Positions 1 through 10,071 of a stretch of DNA of 64,000 nt are shown here, piece after piece; within the stretch, counting starts at the first letter, position 1; the number at the start of each line of letters is the position of its first letter. Origin of the DNA: Cryptomeria japonica (Eukaryota; Streptophyta; Pinopsida; Cupressales; Cupressaceae); contig NC_081406.1 of assembly GCF_030272615.1 (NCBI RefSeq), forward strand, positions 231,064,396 to 231,128,395, given 5' to 3'. The notes under the pieces are model-generated. The model worked only from the letters and a program-made list of their open reading frames with translations, had not been told where the DNA came from and ran no database searches. A program made the position numbers and the translations under genes.

Positions 1-1081
1 TATTTTTAAAACATTTTTCATAGTTATGCAAAAACTTCGGGACAACTCTCCCAAAATACTTTCTGTTGGTTTTGTAACTGTTTTATCGGGGAGTGGTCGA
101 GTTTTCAGGGAGACCTCCCCCGTTTAGACTATAAATTAAGTAAAACAGATGGTTGAAGGGTTAGATTTTAGTAACTAATTTTGTGAACTTCGACTGAAGC
201 ATTTTTTTGGTATTTTTTGTTCTTATTCAAAGGAGGAATCAGATGATTAGAACCTGTTGTGAAAAAGATTAGCAGCTATATTTTTGTGTCTTTGTTGCAT
301 AAGGAGATATATATGAAATCTAATCATATTGTTTTTGGGGAGAGGAAAGATCTGTGTATTTTGAATCCGGAAAGATAACATGTCTTTGCATATGTTCATC
401 TGATCAAGTAACAGTAATTGTTCATTTCATTGCAGTATTTCATTATTCTTCTGATGTTCTTTCCTTTGAACGTGTTGTTTACTCTAGAAAAGATTCATGA
501 TTGAAGGCGGATTTATTTTCCTTGAATCTGTTCGTCTTTAATTAGTTTAGGTGGAAGAAGTATATTGAACTTTGTTTCAGTTGCTGTAGTTACATGTATT
601 GAAAAATTAAAGAAAATAGTTTTCCATTATTTATGAGACATGAGGAAAGTTATGGCCTTTCATCTAAGAATGAAATAGGCAGCCTTATGCACTTTCTGGT
701 TAAAATCTTTTCATTTAGATATAAATAAAAACAAAAACACATTTTATGAAAAACCTAGATAGGGAGTTGTACCTAGGCAAAAATTCAGAGGGAAGTGATT
801 CGAACAAACACTTACCCAACTGTTCAGTGAATCATTTGTTCTTAGAAGAAGGTAACAGAGTTTAAAATTAATCATTTAAAAACAAAGAGCAAATATGTTC
901 ACTAACAGTTATTCGAATTGCTTAATTGGTTAATCAATCACTTTTACAATATTTTGCATTGTTTAGTCACAATTTTTAAATTTGAAATTCAAAATTTCTC
1001 TCTTTTACTCAATTTTCCATGCATATATTGAGAGAACATTACTTTGGTTACATTACATATGAGTTTCTTGTTTGATCATAG
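1..1081. other. unassigned AT-rich sequence
   Basis: I see no reading frame, LTR end or tandem repeat here. It contains TTTCATTGCAG near 425-435, which resembles an intron 3' splice site, but no exon can be read on either side. It may be remnant intergenic or retrotransposon DNA. Confidence 0.3.
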
Positions 1082-2230
1082 GTGCATATGGAGTTCTTAT
1101 CTTATTTTGCTAGTACAATTTCAAATTACATTGAAGATGTTCATGATGCTCCATTTCATGCATATGATGAGGACTTAGTTTTACCTTTCACTCATAGCTT
1201 TTATTTACCCTCTCCCAAAATTTGTTCCATTAATGAGGTCACATTGGTGCAAAAAGAGAATATGAACACTTCTTTCAAAGATCTCCTTCCTAAAGATGGA
1301 GCTTCGAAGAGTGATGTTCATCCTTTTCATAAAATGTACCTCCACCATAAGGATTATTTAGTGCAAGAGGATGATATGGTGGCTACTTTTCCTAGCAATA
1401 CTATACCTTCTTGACATGATCTTTTCCCTAGATATGAATCATTAATGACATATGGTGGTACCCTTCCTAAAGATTGTCTTACTCATGACGATACTTTAGA
1501 GCAAGAGGATAATACCACTTCTCATCATTATAATGTTTCCATTGCTCTCTCTCCCAAAAATGAAGAACCTAACAAAGATCAAATCAATTCCATTAATATT
1601 GTCCACCTTGATCAAGATGTCTCTCAACCTTGACAAAAAACCAAAAATTATTCTTGATTATCATGCAATGCCTTACACGTATAATAATGAAGTATTTTCT
1701 TTGGAAACTAATCAAAACATACAAATTGAATCACAATATACTTAGTTAGTTCCTACAATCCTCTCTCCAATTCAGACAAATACACCTTCTCCTAATAAAG
1801 AAGTTCCTAAAGAACTCTTGGAGGATGATTGGGGGTCCTTACATTTCACACCTTCTTTCTATAGAAAATCTAAGATGCTTGAATTTGATACTCAAAATTT
1901 TTATCCTAACATATGTCTAGAAATTGATTGGGCCTCTTTAAACTTCAATCCAATTCCATTTAAGAGTAGACCCTCTCTTTATCCTACACATGGATACAAT
2001 GGACAAGTTTAAGGATATGTGCATCAAAGTCTTGAAATTCATGAGAAATCACACTTTTCTAATGAAAAAATAGGTTTCCAACCACTTCCTTTGTCAACGT
2101 CCCCTCCTTTGTCTAGTGAATCCACATTTTCTCTTCCCAATATGGAATTACAATAAGATAATGTTTTGTCTAATCTTCTCTAGGCTAATTTAATCTCTCT
2201 TCTTTGGCCTAAAAAGAAGAAAAAAACATA
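1082..2230 (+). pseudogene. decayed hydrophilic reading frame, retroelement-like
   Basis: A broken frame starts at an ATG at 1082, stops after 110 codons, and continues in the same frame from 1445 to 1633. A further fragment lies in another frame at 1818-2012. The residues are rich in D, E, H, S and P and I recognise no domain. A gag-type zinc-knuckle remnant follows directly at about 2236, so the stretch was probably part of a gypsy-like gag polyprotein; the link rests on position only. Multiple stops and at least one frame change show it is dead. It could also be an unrelated decayed ORF. Confidence 0.35.
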
Positions 2231-2235
2231 GACAA

Positions 2236-2289
2236 CATCTTGAAAAATCTTATTTTTGCAAGCATCATCAAATTTGTGGCCATTCTACT
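2236..2289 (+). pseudogene. gypsy-type gag zinc knuckle, first part
   Basis: Reading in the frame of the TGC at 2257 gives a Cys, then His at +3, and Gly-His at +7/+8, followed by Ser-Thr at the insertion point. The missing final Cys and the Leu-Lys that usually follow are found after the copia element, at 9748 onward, in the same frame. Together they match the pattern C-X2-H-X4-H-X4-C of plant gypsy gag proteins. The copia insertion therefore split one zinc knuckle. No longer gag similarity is visible upstream. Confidence 0.6.
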
Positions 2290-2346
2290 TGTTGGTGTAA
2301 TTATTTATTCATGTTGGATATTGTAGACACCTAAAATTGTCATGTC

Positions 2347-2532
2347 TAATTAAATAAATATTTTATTTATTTAATTACTTTAGCTTAATTCTTCTATTAA
2401 TTAAATAAATCTTTATTTATTTAATTAATTCATTTTTCCTCTTCTAGCTTTATTTCTCATTTAAATAAATACATTTATTTATTTAAATTATCCTTTTTCC
2501 TAAATTAAATAAATACTTTTATTTATTTAATT
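2347..2532. repeat. AT palindromes in the solo LTR
   Basis: Four successive imperfect palindromes built on TTAAATAAAT...ATTTATTTAA lie at about 2347-2377, 2397-2428, 2458-2489 and 2503-2532. A fifth lies at 4101-4133, beyond the LINE insert. Each can fold into a hairpin with a short loop, and the spacing is about 50-60 bases. Confidence 0.75.
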
Positions 2533-2550
2533 GATCGCACTTCTTCTATT

Positions 2551-4084
2551 TTTTTTTTGATCAGTAATAGTGATTTTTATTAATTACTCGGGGTTTTGAA
2601 CTGGCCCGAACGAGGTGGTGCTACAATTAGGGAGCCACCTCCCCATATCCATCTCCCCCTTCAAGAGGGGTGTCATTACAACTATTCCCATCCTTACCCC
2701 GCTTACCCTTTTTATGCTTCACCTCTATCCATCCATAAGATTTGGCAACCTCCAACGATTTCAGATTTTGAATTTCCATACCACCCAACCCCTTACTATC
2801 CCAGCAATCATTCTCAGACTGATTCTCCTCATCCATACCTGCATTTAAAACCTTTTGAGAGCTAGGACCCCCCTCCAACAACTGTACACCTCCATTAGCT
2901 TCCTGAAAGGAGCTGTATCCCACAAGAATACCTCCCTCACCCGAGCCATCCAAGCCACCAGTCAGCCCTTGCCCATCATTTGATAGTTCTGGATCCTTTA
3001 CACTAGAATCTATAATCAATTCCCCAACCTCCTGGTGGGATTTCAAATTCCCAGCCACCTTCTCCACCATGTAAGATTGGGGGGTAACGTTCTTCCACCA
3101 TGAAGCTAGGCTCTTCACCCTACGCTTAGCACATGATTCAGCATTATGTCCAGTCTTAAAGCATCTCCTGCACCTAAAATGAATCCATTCATAATCCACC
3201 GACTGAAGCCAACTACCCTTTGAAGTAGAAATAGAGATCTCTGAAGGGAGATCCATGGACATATCCATCTCCACCAAGACACGAGCAAAAGTTGTATGTA
3301 GTAAATTGAGAGAGCCATCATCTGCCAATAAAAACTTACCAAGGGAGTTTCCAATAGCTTCAAAACATGAGTCAAACCAGTATTGTAATGGAAGGTTTGG
3401 AAGTCTAATCCACATAGGAGTGCGATCAAAAGATTCTGATCCAGGGTTGAAAGCCAGATGCCACAGTTTAAGCATCAAAGGATTACTGTCCTCCCAGCAC
3501 CATTGGCTACCACCAAGAATTTTGTTTCTATCCTCCACAGACTGAAACACTACAACAAAAAACCCTCGAGCATGAGGGTAAATCTGCACAATGTCATCCA
3601 CAATGGGCTCCCAATGATCAAAGATCCATTTATGCAGAGCACCCAGACTAGGCCAAAAACCCCTAAAACACCCAATAAGCCCTAATGCCGAAAAAATGAG
3701 CTCATTACGATCCACTTCTTTCTCCAACACCTCTGTCAAAGAAACCATAATCGGCATGGCCGGGACAGCAGCCTGCAAATTCGATGGCCCCCAAATATCT
3801 CTACCGTGGGGCACCCTCCACCTATTTGGCAAGGAGCCTGCCCTCTGTTCAGGCATTACACGAGGTCGAGAATGGGGATGGATGCAACTGTCAATGTCCT
3901 GTGGAGCGAAAGCCCTAAAACCCTGTCGCTTGATTGGGGACTCAACTCTGCCATGTCTTTGCACTCGGCCATCTCCCCGCTTCACCACGGACGCCCAACT
4001 GCCTTTGCCCCAATCGGGAGGGAAACCGCCATGCCCCACAGGAACCCTAGCCCATGGAGCCACAGGCAACGACATCGCAAAAAA
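2551..4084 (-). mobile_element. LINE-like retroposon with ORF1 only
   Basis: The insert is flanked by an 18-base target duplication (2533-2550 and 4085-4102) that matches at 17 of 18 positions. Read on the minus strand it ends in a poly(A) tail (T run at 2549-2558) with an AATAAA signal about 17 bases upstream (2576-2581). These are hallmarks of target-primed reverse transcription. The body is one open frame of 482 codons with only about 9 bases before the ATG and about 70 after the stop. Plant LINEs normally carry an ORF2 with endonuclease and RT downstream of ORF1, and none is here. Simple 5' truncation would remove ORF1 first, so a shortened RNA or an ORF1-only family is implied. Confidence 0.8.
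2627..4075 (-). CDS. LINE ORF1-like protein, DUF4283 and CCHC knuckle
   Basis: The frame is uninterrupted over 482 codons from the ATG at 4075 to the TAA at 2627. The first 110 residues are basic and Gly/Pro-rich. Residues of about 120-290 resemble the DUF4283 region of plant LINE ORF1 proteins, with the Trp-rich stretch around 190-240. A CCHC knuckle follows with Cys302, Cys305, His310 and Cys315. The C-terminal third is acidic and low complexity and ends in a short Lys-rich patch. ORF1 proteins of this kind bind nucleic acid and are thought to coat LINE RNA. The ATG lies almost at the 5' end of the inserted copy, so no promoter is carried along. The intact frame suggests a recent insertion. 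A domesticated or ORF1-only gene is possible, but expression cannot be judged here. Confidence 0.75.
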   Translation of the reverse strand: MSLPVAPWARVPVGHGGFPPDWGKGSWASVVKRGDGRVQRHGRVESPIKRQGFRAFAPQDIDSCIHPHSRPRVMPEQRAGSLPNRWRVPHGRDIWGPSNLQAAVPAMPIMVSLTEVLEKEVDRNELIFSALGLIGCFRGFWPSLGALHKWIFDHWEPIVDDIVQIYPHARGFFVVVFQSVEDRNKILGGSQWCWEDSNPLMLKLWHLAFNPGSESFDRTPMWIRLPNLPLQYWFDSCFEAIGNSLGKFLLADDGSLNLLHTTFARVLVEMDMSMDLPSEISISTSKGSWLQSVDYEWIHFRCRRCFKTGHNAESCAKRRVKSLASWWKNVTPQSYMVEKVAGNLKSHQEVGELIIDSSVKDPELSNDGQGLTGGLDGSGEGGILVGYSSFQEANGGVQLLEGGPSSQKVLNAGMDEENQSENDCWDSKGLGGMEIQNLKSLEVAKSYGWIEVKHKKGKRGKDGNSCNDTPLEGGDGYGEVAP

Positions 4085-4290
4085 GATCCCACTTCTTCTA
4101 TTAATTAAATAAATCTTTATTTATTTACTTAATTCATTAGCCTTTTCTACCTATGACACATGTCATTCATCTCTTAATTCATACACTACCTACCCTTTCA
4201 TTATTTTATTATTTTCTTTACCTACCCGCTAATCATAGCCGACCTCTTTTACACCTCTCAATATTATCCCTCCATTTCATATAGTATCTT

Positions 4291-4300
4291 CTATATAAGG
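4291..4300 (+). promoter_or_regulatory. TATA-like box of the solo LTR
   Basis: CTATATAAGG lies about 350 bases before the LTR end, where a gypsy LTR promoter would be expected. Position and sequence are the only support. Confidence 0.4.
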
Positions 4301-5113
4301 AGATGTTTCCTTCATTATCAACCCCCCAATGATTACTTGACTACACTATGCTTTTGAACTTTCATATGCGATCCTACTTGCAACCACATTTCTATTCTTT
4401 GTTGAGCTCTTGTGCACATATAAAATCTGAGAGCAAATATATCAAGCAAGATCAATGGAGATAGGAAGAATGGAGATCCAAACCCTATTGGACATGTGAT
4501 GGTATAATCTTTGTGATTTCATTTGATTTTCATTGTCTTAGGTAATCTTCATATGTTATGGTGGATCTTTGTTGTTGTTAGGCTAGGGTTTTTGTGGTTG
4601 AATTCATTATAGCCTTTCAATATTGTTGTTATCCATTTTCACCATATACAGATATTATTACACCTTACTTAAGTTTACTTAGGTACATGCATATCATAGT
4701 AGTTTGGGTATGAGACACTTGGGTGTTTGTGCCACATTGGGATAGTGTGTGTAGGAGAATTTCCACCTTTTATGGTGTTGATCTTGTTACTACTCTATCA
4801 TATCCACTTATTGTGTACTGATAATTCCACCTTTGGTGGGTGATCCACCTCATGTAGAATATTTTATTGTTTCTCTTACCTACCACACCTATTTCCTACC
4901 TACACTTGTTTCTTATTGAGCCACATGTCATGTTTGTGTGCTCACTTATCCATATAGCCTTGTCTATATATTGCAGTCTCATTTAATTGTATGAACAACT
5001 ATTCATCTTTTGATCATTTATCTATTGACGAGAATACAATTTATTCTTATCCTATATTTTGTCTCTCTATTTTGTACATTCCATTGAGCTCTTGATCTTG
5101 GAAAAATCTCACA

Positions 5114-5126
5114 TGGTATCAGAGCC
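5114..5126 (+). other. primer-binding site, tRNA-iMet type
   Basis: TGGTATCAGAGCC directly follows the 5' LTR. This is the standard plant copia PBS, complementary to the 3' part of initiator methionine tRNA, and it would prime minus-strand DNA synthesis. Confidence 0.9.
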
Positions 5127-6760
5127 ATTAGAGCATCCTTGAGAGGCATTATTGCGACGTCAAGAGGCAGATCTGAGGAGAAGCATCTTTTGGAGGCATC
5201 TTGGACTAGATCCGACCTTGCCATTGTATCCGGGTGGCCGTTTCCATGAATTTTGACTATAAATTTGCCTATATTGGGTGAAAGTCAATTTTGGAGCTTA
5301 GAGAAAAAAAATTGCCCAATTTGGGCGGGTATGGTATGGATTTTTGAAAAAAAATTCAAAAACTAAAATAAAATAAAAATAAAAATATATATATATATTA
5401 TTTGGGGGGGACTCTTTGTCCCTACCCTTCCGTACTCGACCTGCGTGCTTGCAGGAATTTTCGGCCTCAACGTACCACCTCCGCACAGGGTCGTACTCTG
5501 TAGAGGGTCCATCGACAGCTCCCACGATTGTTGCTCTCATTTTTCGGTAGTCCTCGACTGTCACCACCCGCTCACCTCCTGCTGACCTCCCCTGCATCCT
5601 ACCAGCAGTCCTGGTTCCTTCACCTATTGGTGATTGTCTTCTCGTTGTCGTCGTCGCTCTAGAAACAACCCCCTGGCAGTCGTTCTACTCATCTCCGACA
5701 TCATTTTTCACCTGTCGGCGTAGTCTTCCACTGACCCTGCTTCCTTGAAGATCTTCTCTCTGCTCGGGCCTGCTTCATCCACAAACTCTCCACATTAGCG
5801 ACAACTACTGCCACACAACGTCCTACCAGCTCCCGCTCAACGCTAGCCGAGAGCCACCACATGGGTGCCACAGACGCGTGTCATGCCACGTGGTAGCCCA
5901 GTCACCAAGCCAACTTAGCTCGTCACATTAGCAGTATCTTCTAACACATCCTCCTGTCGTACTTGCCACATCGGACTTTCTGTACAACACATCAGCATTG
6001 CAGGCCAATTAGATCTTGTCACATCAACAATTTGTACCATACGAACACACAATCAACAGGGGAGTGAATTTTTCTACGATGGTCATATGACCATCAAATT
6101 TAACCTTGTGTTTTTTTGACGTCATCATTTTTAAAATAAAATTGGTGGGCCCCCTCCATTGAGCTTTTTGATTTTGCAGTTCAACTTCAAATGGCCATAT
6201 CTTGCTCATTTTTGCTCCTTTTTGGTACAATTTTTTTTGAAATGGGCTAAGTTTTAATGTACTTTCTCATGGTGGCATTATTTTCTGATTTGGATGGACA
6301 AATTTTTCAGAAATCCAAGTTTTTGGTGACTATACCTGTCCAATCCCTATTTCTGCAACTTTTGAGACTTCGTTTGGTCTCATACGAACTCCTTTTCTGG
6401 TGTCATTTTTTTTAAAGTGCATAACTTTTTGTCTACTCTCGTAAGATGCTATTACTTTGCAGCAATTTTGGGTATAAATTATACTTTCAATATATGGTCT
6501 CTTTAGGCCAATTTGGCACTTGTATTGCATAGATCTATCTTGTTGGTCTTTTGCATTGTATTTCTCAGCCTATTGGGTCGGTTGTAAAACAAAATCAGAA
6601 CTCTACCTTGCCATTGTTTGCAAGTGGACTATTGTACACACACTACATATAAAGTGCCCAAATCATCATTTTTTTGGGGGTGGGGGGTACTTTGATTGAT
6701 TGAATTTGGGGGGGTGTCTCTTGTAATTTTGTGCTCTTGTTTTCCTTCCATTTTTCTTCT
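5127..6760 (+). other. long untranslated leader of the copia-type element
   Basis: About 1.6 kb lies between the PBS and gag. It has no convincing coding frame, an (AT)n run near 5385-5400 and a GC-richer block from about 5410 to 6000. At about 6190-6480 there are two diverged copies of a T-rich block, each with a CTC-TTTT-GGT...TTTTTT core. Retroelement leaders usually carry packaging signals; nothing specific can be assigned. Confidence 0.5.
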
Positions 6761-7710
6761 ATGGGTTCTCTTAAGTTTCCTCTCTTAACTCCTCATAATT
6801 ATGCTACTTGGAAAATTGATGCATGGAGTAAACTTATGGAAAAAGGACTAACTCATTATATTGATGGAACTATTGTTGCTCCCACTGATCCTGTTGGTCA
6901 CTTGGATTGGATCACTAAAAATATCATGGCAATTGGTACCTTAAGAAAGTATGTTTCAAAGGATCTCATTTTTCATATTGAGAAATGTACTCTAATCAAG
7001 GATGCTTGGCAAAAGTTTCAAGACTTGTATGGTCAAATTGATGAGATTAGGGGATATCAAATTGATAGTAATCTCACCATGTTAGATCCCAAGAAGTTTG
7101 ATACTATACAAGATTATGTCACTAAGGCAAAAGAGTTGAGGGCACAACTCAAGGATTGTGGCATGATAAGAAGGATACACAATTGATCTTCAATTTGATG
7201 GGCAAGCTTCCACAAGAATATGTAGCATTTGTTTCTAGTTTCCAAACCCATAAAATGACAATGGGTTCAAGCTACACAATGCCTACATTTGATGCTTTCG
7301 CTGAAATGTTGATGATGGAACAAACTAAGTTGATAAGCATGGGCATTCTTAAGGCTTCTAAGTCTCAAGCATTAGTGGCAAATCAAGGGAACAAAGGAAA
7401 TCAAGGAAAGGACAACACAAACAAGAAGAAATGCCAATCAAAGCCTAAGGGCAAAGCATCAACTTCTCCACAACAAGGAGATTCATCCTCTTCCAACAGG
7501 GATAATTCACCAAAGAGGGAGAGACCTACTTGTGCCTATTGTAAAAATTTTGGTCATGAGGAGTGTCATTTCCATTCTAAGAAGATTTATGAGCTCACAC
7601 ATATCCTCAAAAAGAAGAACATTGATTTGCCTAATGTCTACAAGAAGGAGGATTCATCAACTTCCACTTCCTCACAAGCAAAAGGGAAAAGGCAAGCATT
7701 CATGGCTTAA
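6761..7710 (+). pseudogene. copia gag (UBN2 type), frameshifted
   Basis: The likely start is the Met at 6761, in frame with an upstream ATG at 6731. The N-terminal Asn-Tyr-x-x-Trp and the following helices match the UBN2/gag-polypeptide family of copia gag, the RNA-binding particle protein. A frameshift between about 7156 and 7186 moves the frame from phase 2 to phase 1. After it come a Lys/Gly/Ser-rich basic linker and a zinc-knuckle remnant at about 7530-7575, where Cys, Cys and Gly-His are kept but the last Cys is displaced. A TAA at 7708 interrupts a frame that otherwise continues into the protease. Confidence 0.75.
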
Positions 7711-8130
7711 ACAAGTGGGAAGACTCACTCTTTTGGGACAAGAAAAGGAAAAGCTCTTTGTGCTACTACAAGTCATGATTCAGGGAGATGGCTTCTAGAT
7801 TCAGGGGCTTCTCATCATATGGCATCTTCACAGTCTATGTTCTCTTCATTTAAGCCTTGCACCATGCCACATATTTTGATGGGAAATCATACATACATGG
7901 ATGTGATTGGAAAAGGATCTATGACCATTGGGGATAATTCCTTCAATGATGTGTTGTGCCTACCCCACTTGACAAACAATCTCCTTTCCATATATCAAAT
8001 CACACATGGGGCAACTAAGAGAATTGTGGAGTTCACACCTAAGTTAGTTTTCATTAGAAACTTGGAGACTAGAGATATCATTGCGACTGGGGTGGTTGAT
8101 CATGCATCTCAGTTATACTCCCTTTCAGAT
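7711..8130 (+). pseudogene. copia aspartic protease and pre-integrase region
   Basis: In the same frame as the end of gag, Trp-Leu-Leu-Asp-Ser-Gly-Ala-Ser-His-His begins at 7789, the retropepsin active site of plant copia elements; its D-S-G at 7798-7806 is intact. The following segment, with a Leu-rich LCLPHLTNNLLS-type strand, fits the region between protease and integrase. The conserved His-His/Cys-Cys integrase zinc site does not follow. The protease would have cleaved the gag polyprotein. The frame runs on into the acidic extension. Confidence 0.75.
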
Positions 8131-8877
8131 TTTGTTGATGATGATGATTTCACATATGATGATTCTACACATGATGATCACACTTCTTGTGATGATTTAG
8201 ATTTTGAGGAGAACTATGGGTACTTGAACTTGGGGATTCTCACATGTGACCTCGTTGTTGAGCCTTGTACTTGATCTCCTCCTATTAATATCACATCACC
8301 TATTGCACTTGATGATACAGATAGTGCGACAAGTTTTCCTTCATGTGATTCAGTGCAGTAGGATATATCTTATCTTCCAGCTTCAAATTCATGGGATGAG
8401 TACTTGACATATATTGCAGGTTTGTTTGTGGAATCCTACATTGCAAATTTGGGAGACATCATTGATGATATTCATCTTCTCTTTGATGAAGATGATCCTT
8501 CTTCAATTTTTGCGAGGGAACGATTTGACCCTCTTGTTCATTCTCTACATGAGCATTCTTTTGAGGTTGATGTGATTGTGGATACTTATGTACAACAGTT
8601 GGAGGAGGTCTCTTTATGTTTAGAGGAGACATGCGAGTCTTTGGAAATTTTTCTATGTTCATCTCCACTAGATCTTGGAGTGCCTTTTTCAGCAACGTGG
8701 AGCATCTTACCACCTTTGGAGGGGGTATCTTTCAACATCGACATGGGGACACTTGAGCAGTTTTCAGAGACTCCTTTCATCATGAGTTTTTTTCCTACAT
8801 CTTCCCTTCATGATTGGGGATACTTCATGGATACACCTTTGGTTTTGTTTCTTCCTAAGGAGAGGAATGTTGTTTGA
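8131..8877 (+). pseudogene. acidic extension in place of integrase and RT
   Basis: The protease frame continues in phase 1 through a very Asp-rich stretch (about 8131-8200), a TGA near 8272 and a TAG near 8360, and ends at 8875. Read across the two stops it is about 250 codons, rich in Asp, Glu, Ser and Leu, and matches no domain I know. No integrase, RT or RNase H motif appears in any frame before the 3' LTR. The extension is therefore either a lineage-specific C-terminal domain of a gag-protease protein or a heavily changed pol remnant. The length of open frame that survives favours the first. Confidence 0.5.
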
Positions 8878-9247
8878 TGTTCATGGAGCAATTTCTTCAT
8901 ACATCATTGAGCTTTTATCATTGGTGCAGATTCCACATTAAGGGGGGGCTTCCTAGCTTCTCTTCTTCTCTCATATGGGGGGACTTTTTCCTCACATGGG
9001 GTTTTGTTCCTCACATTCTTCTATGAGAGTTCTCTTGTATAGCTTTCATCTCTCTTTTGAGGGAGGGTTTTTTCCCATTGGGTTTTTCTCTCTTTCTCTG
9101 CTTCGTGAGAGATTTCATTACATTGGTTTGCATGCATTTGCATTTGTACATGGGTACCTAACATGGCCTCATAGCTGGGACCCATCTTGCATTGCTTAGT
9201 TGCATTTAGACGTAAGTGCATTCCCCTAAGTTTCACTTAAGGGGGGG
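8878..9247 (+). other. 3' untranslated end with polypurine tract
   Basis: The stretch is T-rich and has no coding frame. The polypurine tract AAGGGGGGG lies at 9239-9247, directly before the 3' LTR. A second, near-identical tract lies at 8940-8948, about 300 bases upstream. Confidence 0.7.
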
Positions 9248-9736
9248 TGTTGGTGTAATTATTTATTCATGTTGGATATTATTACACCTTACTTAAGTTT
9301 ACTTAGGTACATGCATATCATAGTAGTTTGGGTATGAGACACTTGGGTGTTTGTGCCACATTGCGATAGTGTGTGTAGGAGAATTTCCACCTTTTATGGT
9401 GTCGATCTTGTTACTACTCTATCATATCCACTTATTGTGGATTGATAATTCCACCTTCAGTGGGTGACCCACCTCATGTGGAATATTTTATTGTTTCTCT
9501 TACCTACCACACATATTTCCAACCTACCCTTGTTTCTTATTAAGCCACATGTCATGTTTGTGTGCTCACTTATCCATATAGCCTTGCCTATATATGTAGG
9601 CTCATTTTATTGTATGAACACCAATTGATCTTTTGATCATTTATCTATTGATGAGAGTACAGTTTATTCTCGTCCTATATTTTGTCTCTCTATTTTGTAC
9701 ATTTCATTGAGTTCTTGATCTTGGCAAAATTTCACA
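9248..9736 (+). repeat. 3' LTR of the 2290-9736 element
   Basis: This is an intact 489-base LTR, TGTTGG to TTCACA. It shows what the interrupted 5' LTR looked like, including the uninterrupted GATAT target of the solo LTR. A TATA-like CTATATATG lies at about 9587. Confidence 0.9.
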
Positions 9737-10071
9737 CTACTAATGAGTGTCAAGATTTGAAAACAAAAATACAATATTATATTATTTAGGTATCATCAAA
9801 GTTACAAGTGACAACAAATAGCATATTTCTCATAATCATTTCAAATAACATTCAAGTTCCTATTATGTTGATCCTCACTATGTGATAATGTTAGCCTACC
9901 TATTGGGGGTTCATTGTCATTCATGGTTGTACAATTTCAGGTGAAACCATAACTAGTGAGAAACATAATAGTCTATTTATTCTTGTCTCTATGCTCGAGG
10001 GGCTAGAATATAATCTTTCCTCTTTCTAAGGTTTCACTATTTCCTTATTTGATTGTGTTCTTCATAACTTG

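Larger units (their letters stand above)
2322..4650 (+). mobile_element. gypsy-type solo LTR carrying a LINE insertion
   Basis: It begins TGTAGACACC and ends CATATACA and is flanked by perfect GATAT duplications (2317-2321, 4651-4655). Removing the LINE-like insert and one copy of its target duplication leaves about 777 bases. No internal element sequence is present, so this is a solo LTR left by LTR-LTR recombination. The TGTAGACACC start is shared with the gypsy LTR ends at 27964 and, with one change, 46712 (both on the other strand). Confidence 0.85.
2290..5113 (+). repeat. 5' LTR of the 2290-9736 element, interrupted
   Basis: Bases 2290-2321 and 4656-5113 together form a 490-base LTR matching 9248-9736. 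The gap is the solo LTR at 2322-4650 with its GATAT duplication. A TATA-like CTATATAT lies near 4964. The LTR ends in CACA immediately before the PBS. Confidence 0.85.
2290..9736 (+). mobile_element. copia-type LTR element lacking RT and integrase
   Basis: The ends are defined by a perfect 5-base target duplication CTACT at 2285-2289 and 9737-9741, LTRs beginning TGTTGG and ending CACA, a PBS at 5114 and a polypurine tract at 9239-9247. Without nested insertions the LTRs are about 490 bases. The internal part carries a UBN2-type gag and a protease with D-S-G. After the protease there is only an acidic reading frame, with no integrase, RT or RNase H, so the element is non-autonomous. One frameshift and three in-frame stops break the frame. 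The two LTRs differ at about 29 of about 460 positions by my count, so it is an old insertion. Its 5' LTR holds a nested solo LTR. Confidence 0.85.

Noticed and set aside
425..436. TTTCATTGCAG as an intron acceptor
   Set aside because: No exon or matching donor can be read on either side; such words are common in AT-rich DNA.
2596..4112. Plus-strand open frames across the LINE-like insert
   Set aside because: They are antisense shadows of the 482-codon minus-strand ORF, which has a recognisable zinc knuckle.
5114..5126. tRNA gene at the PBS
   Set aside because: Only 12-13 bases match the tRNA end and no cloverleaf surrounds it; the same holds for the other PBS sites.
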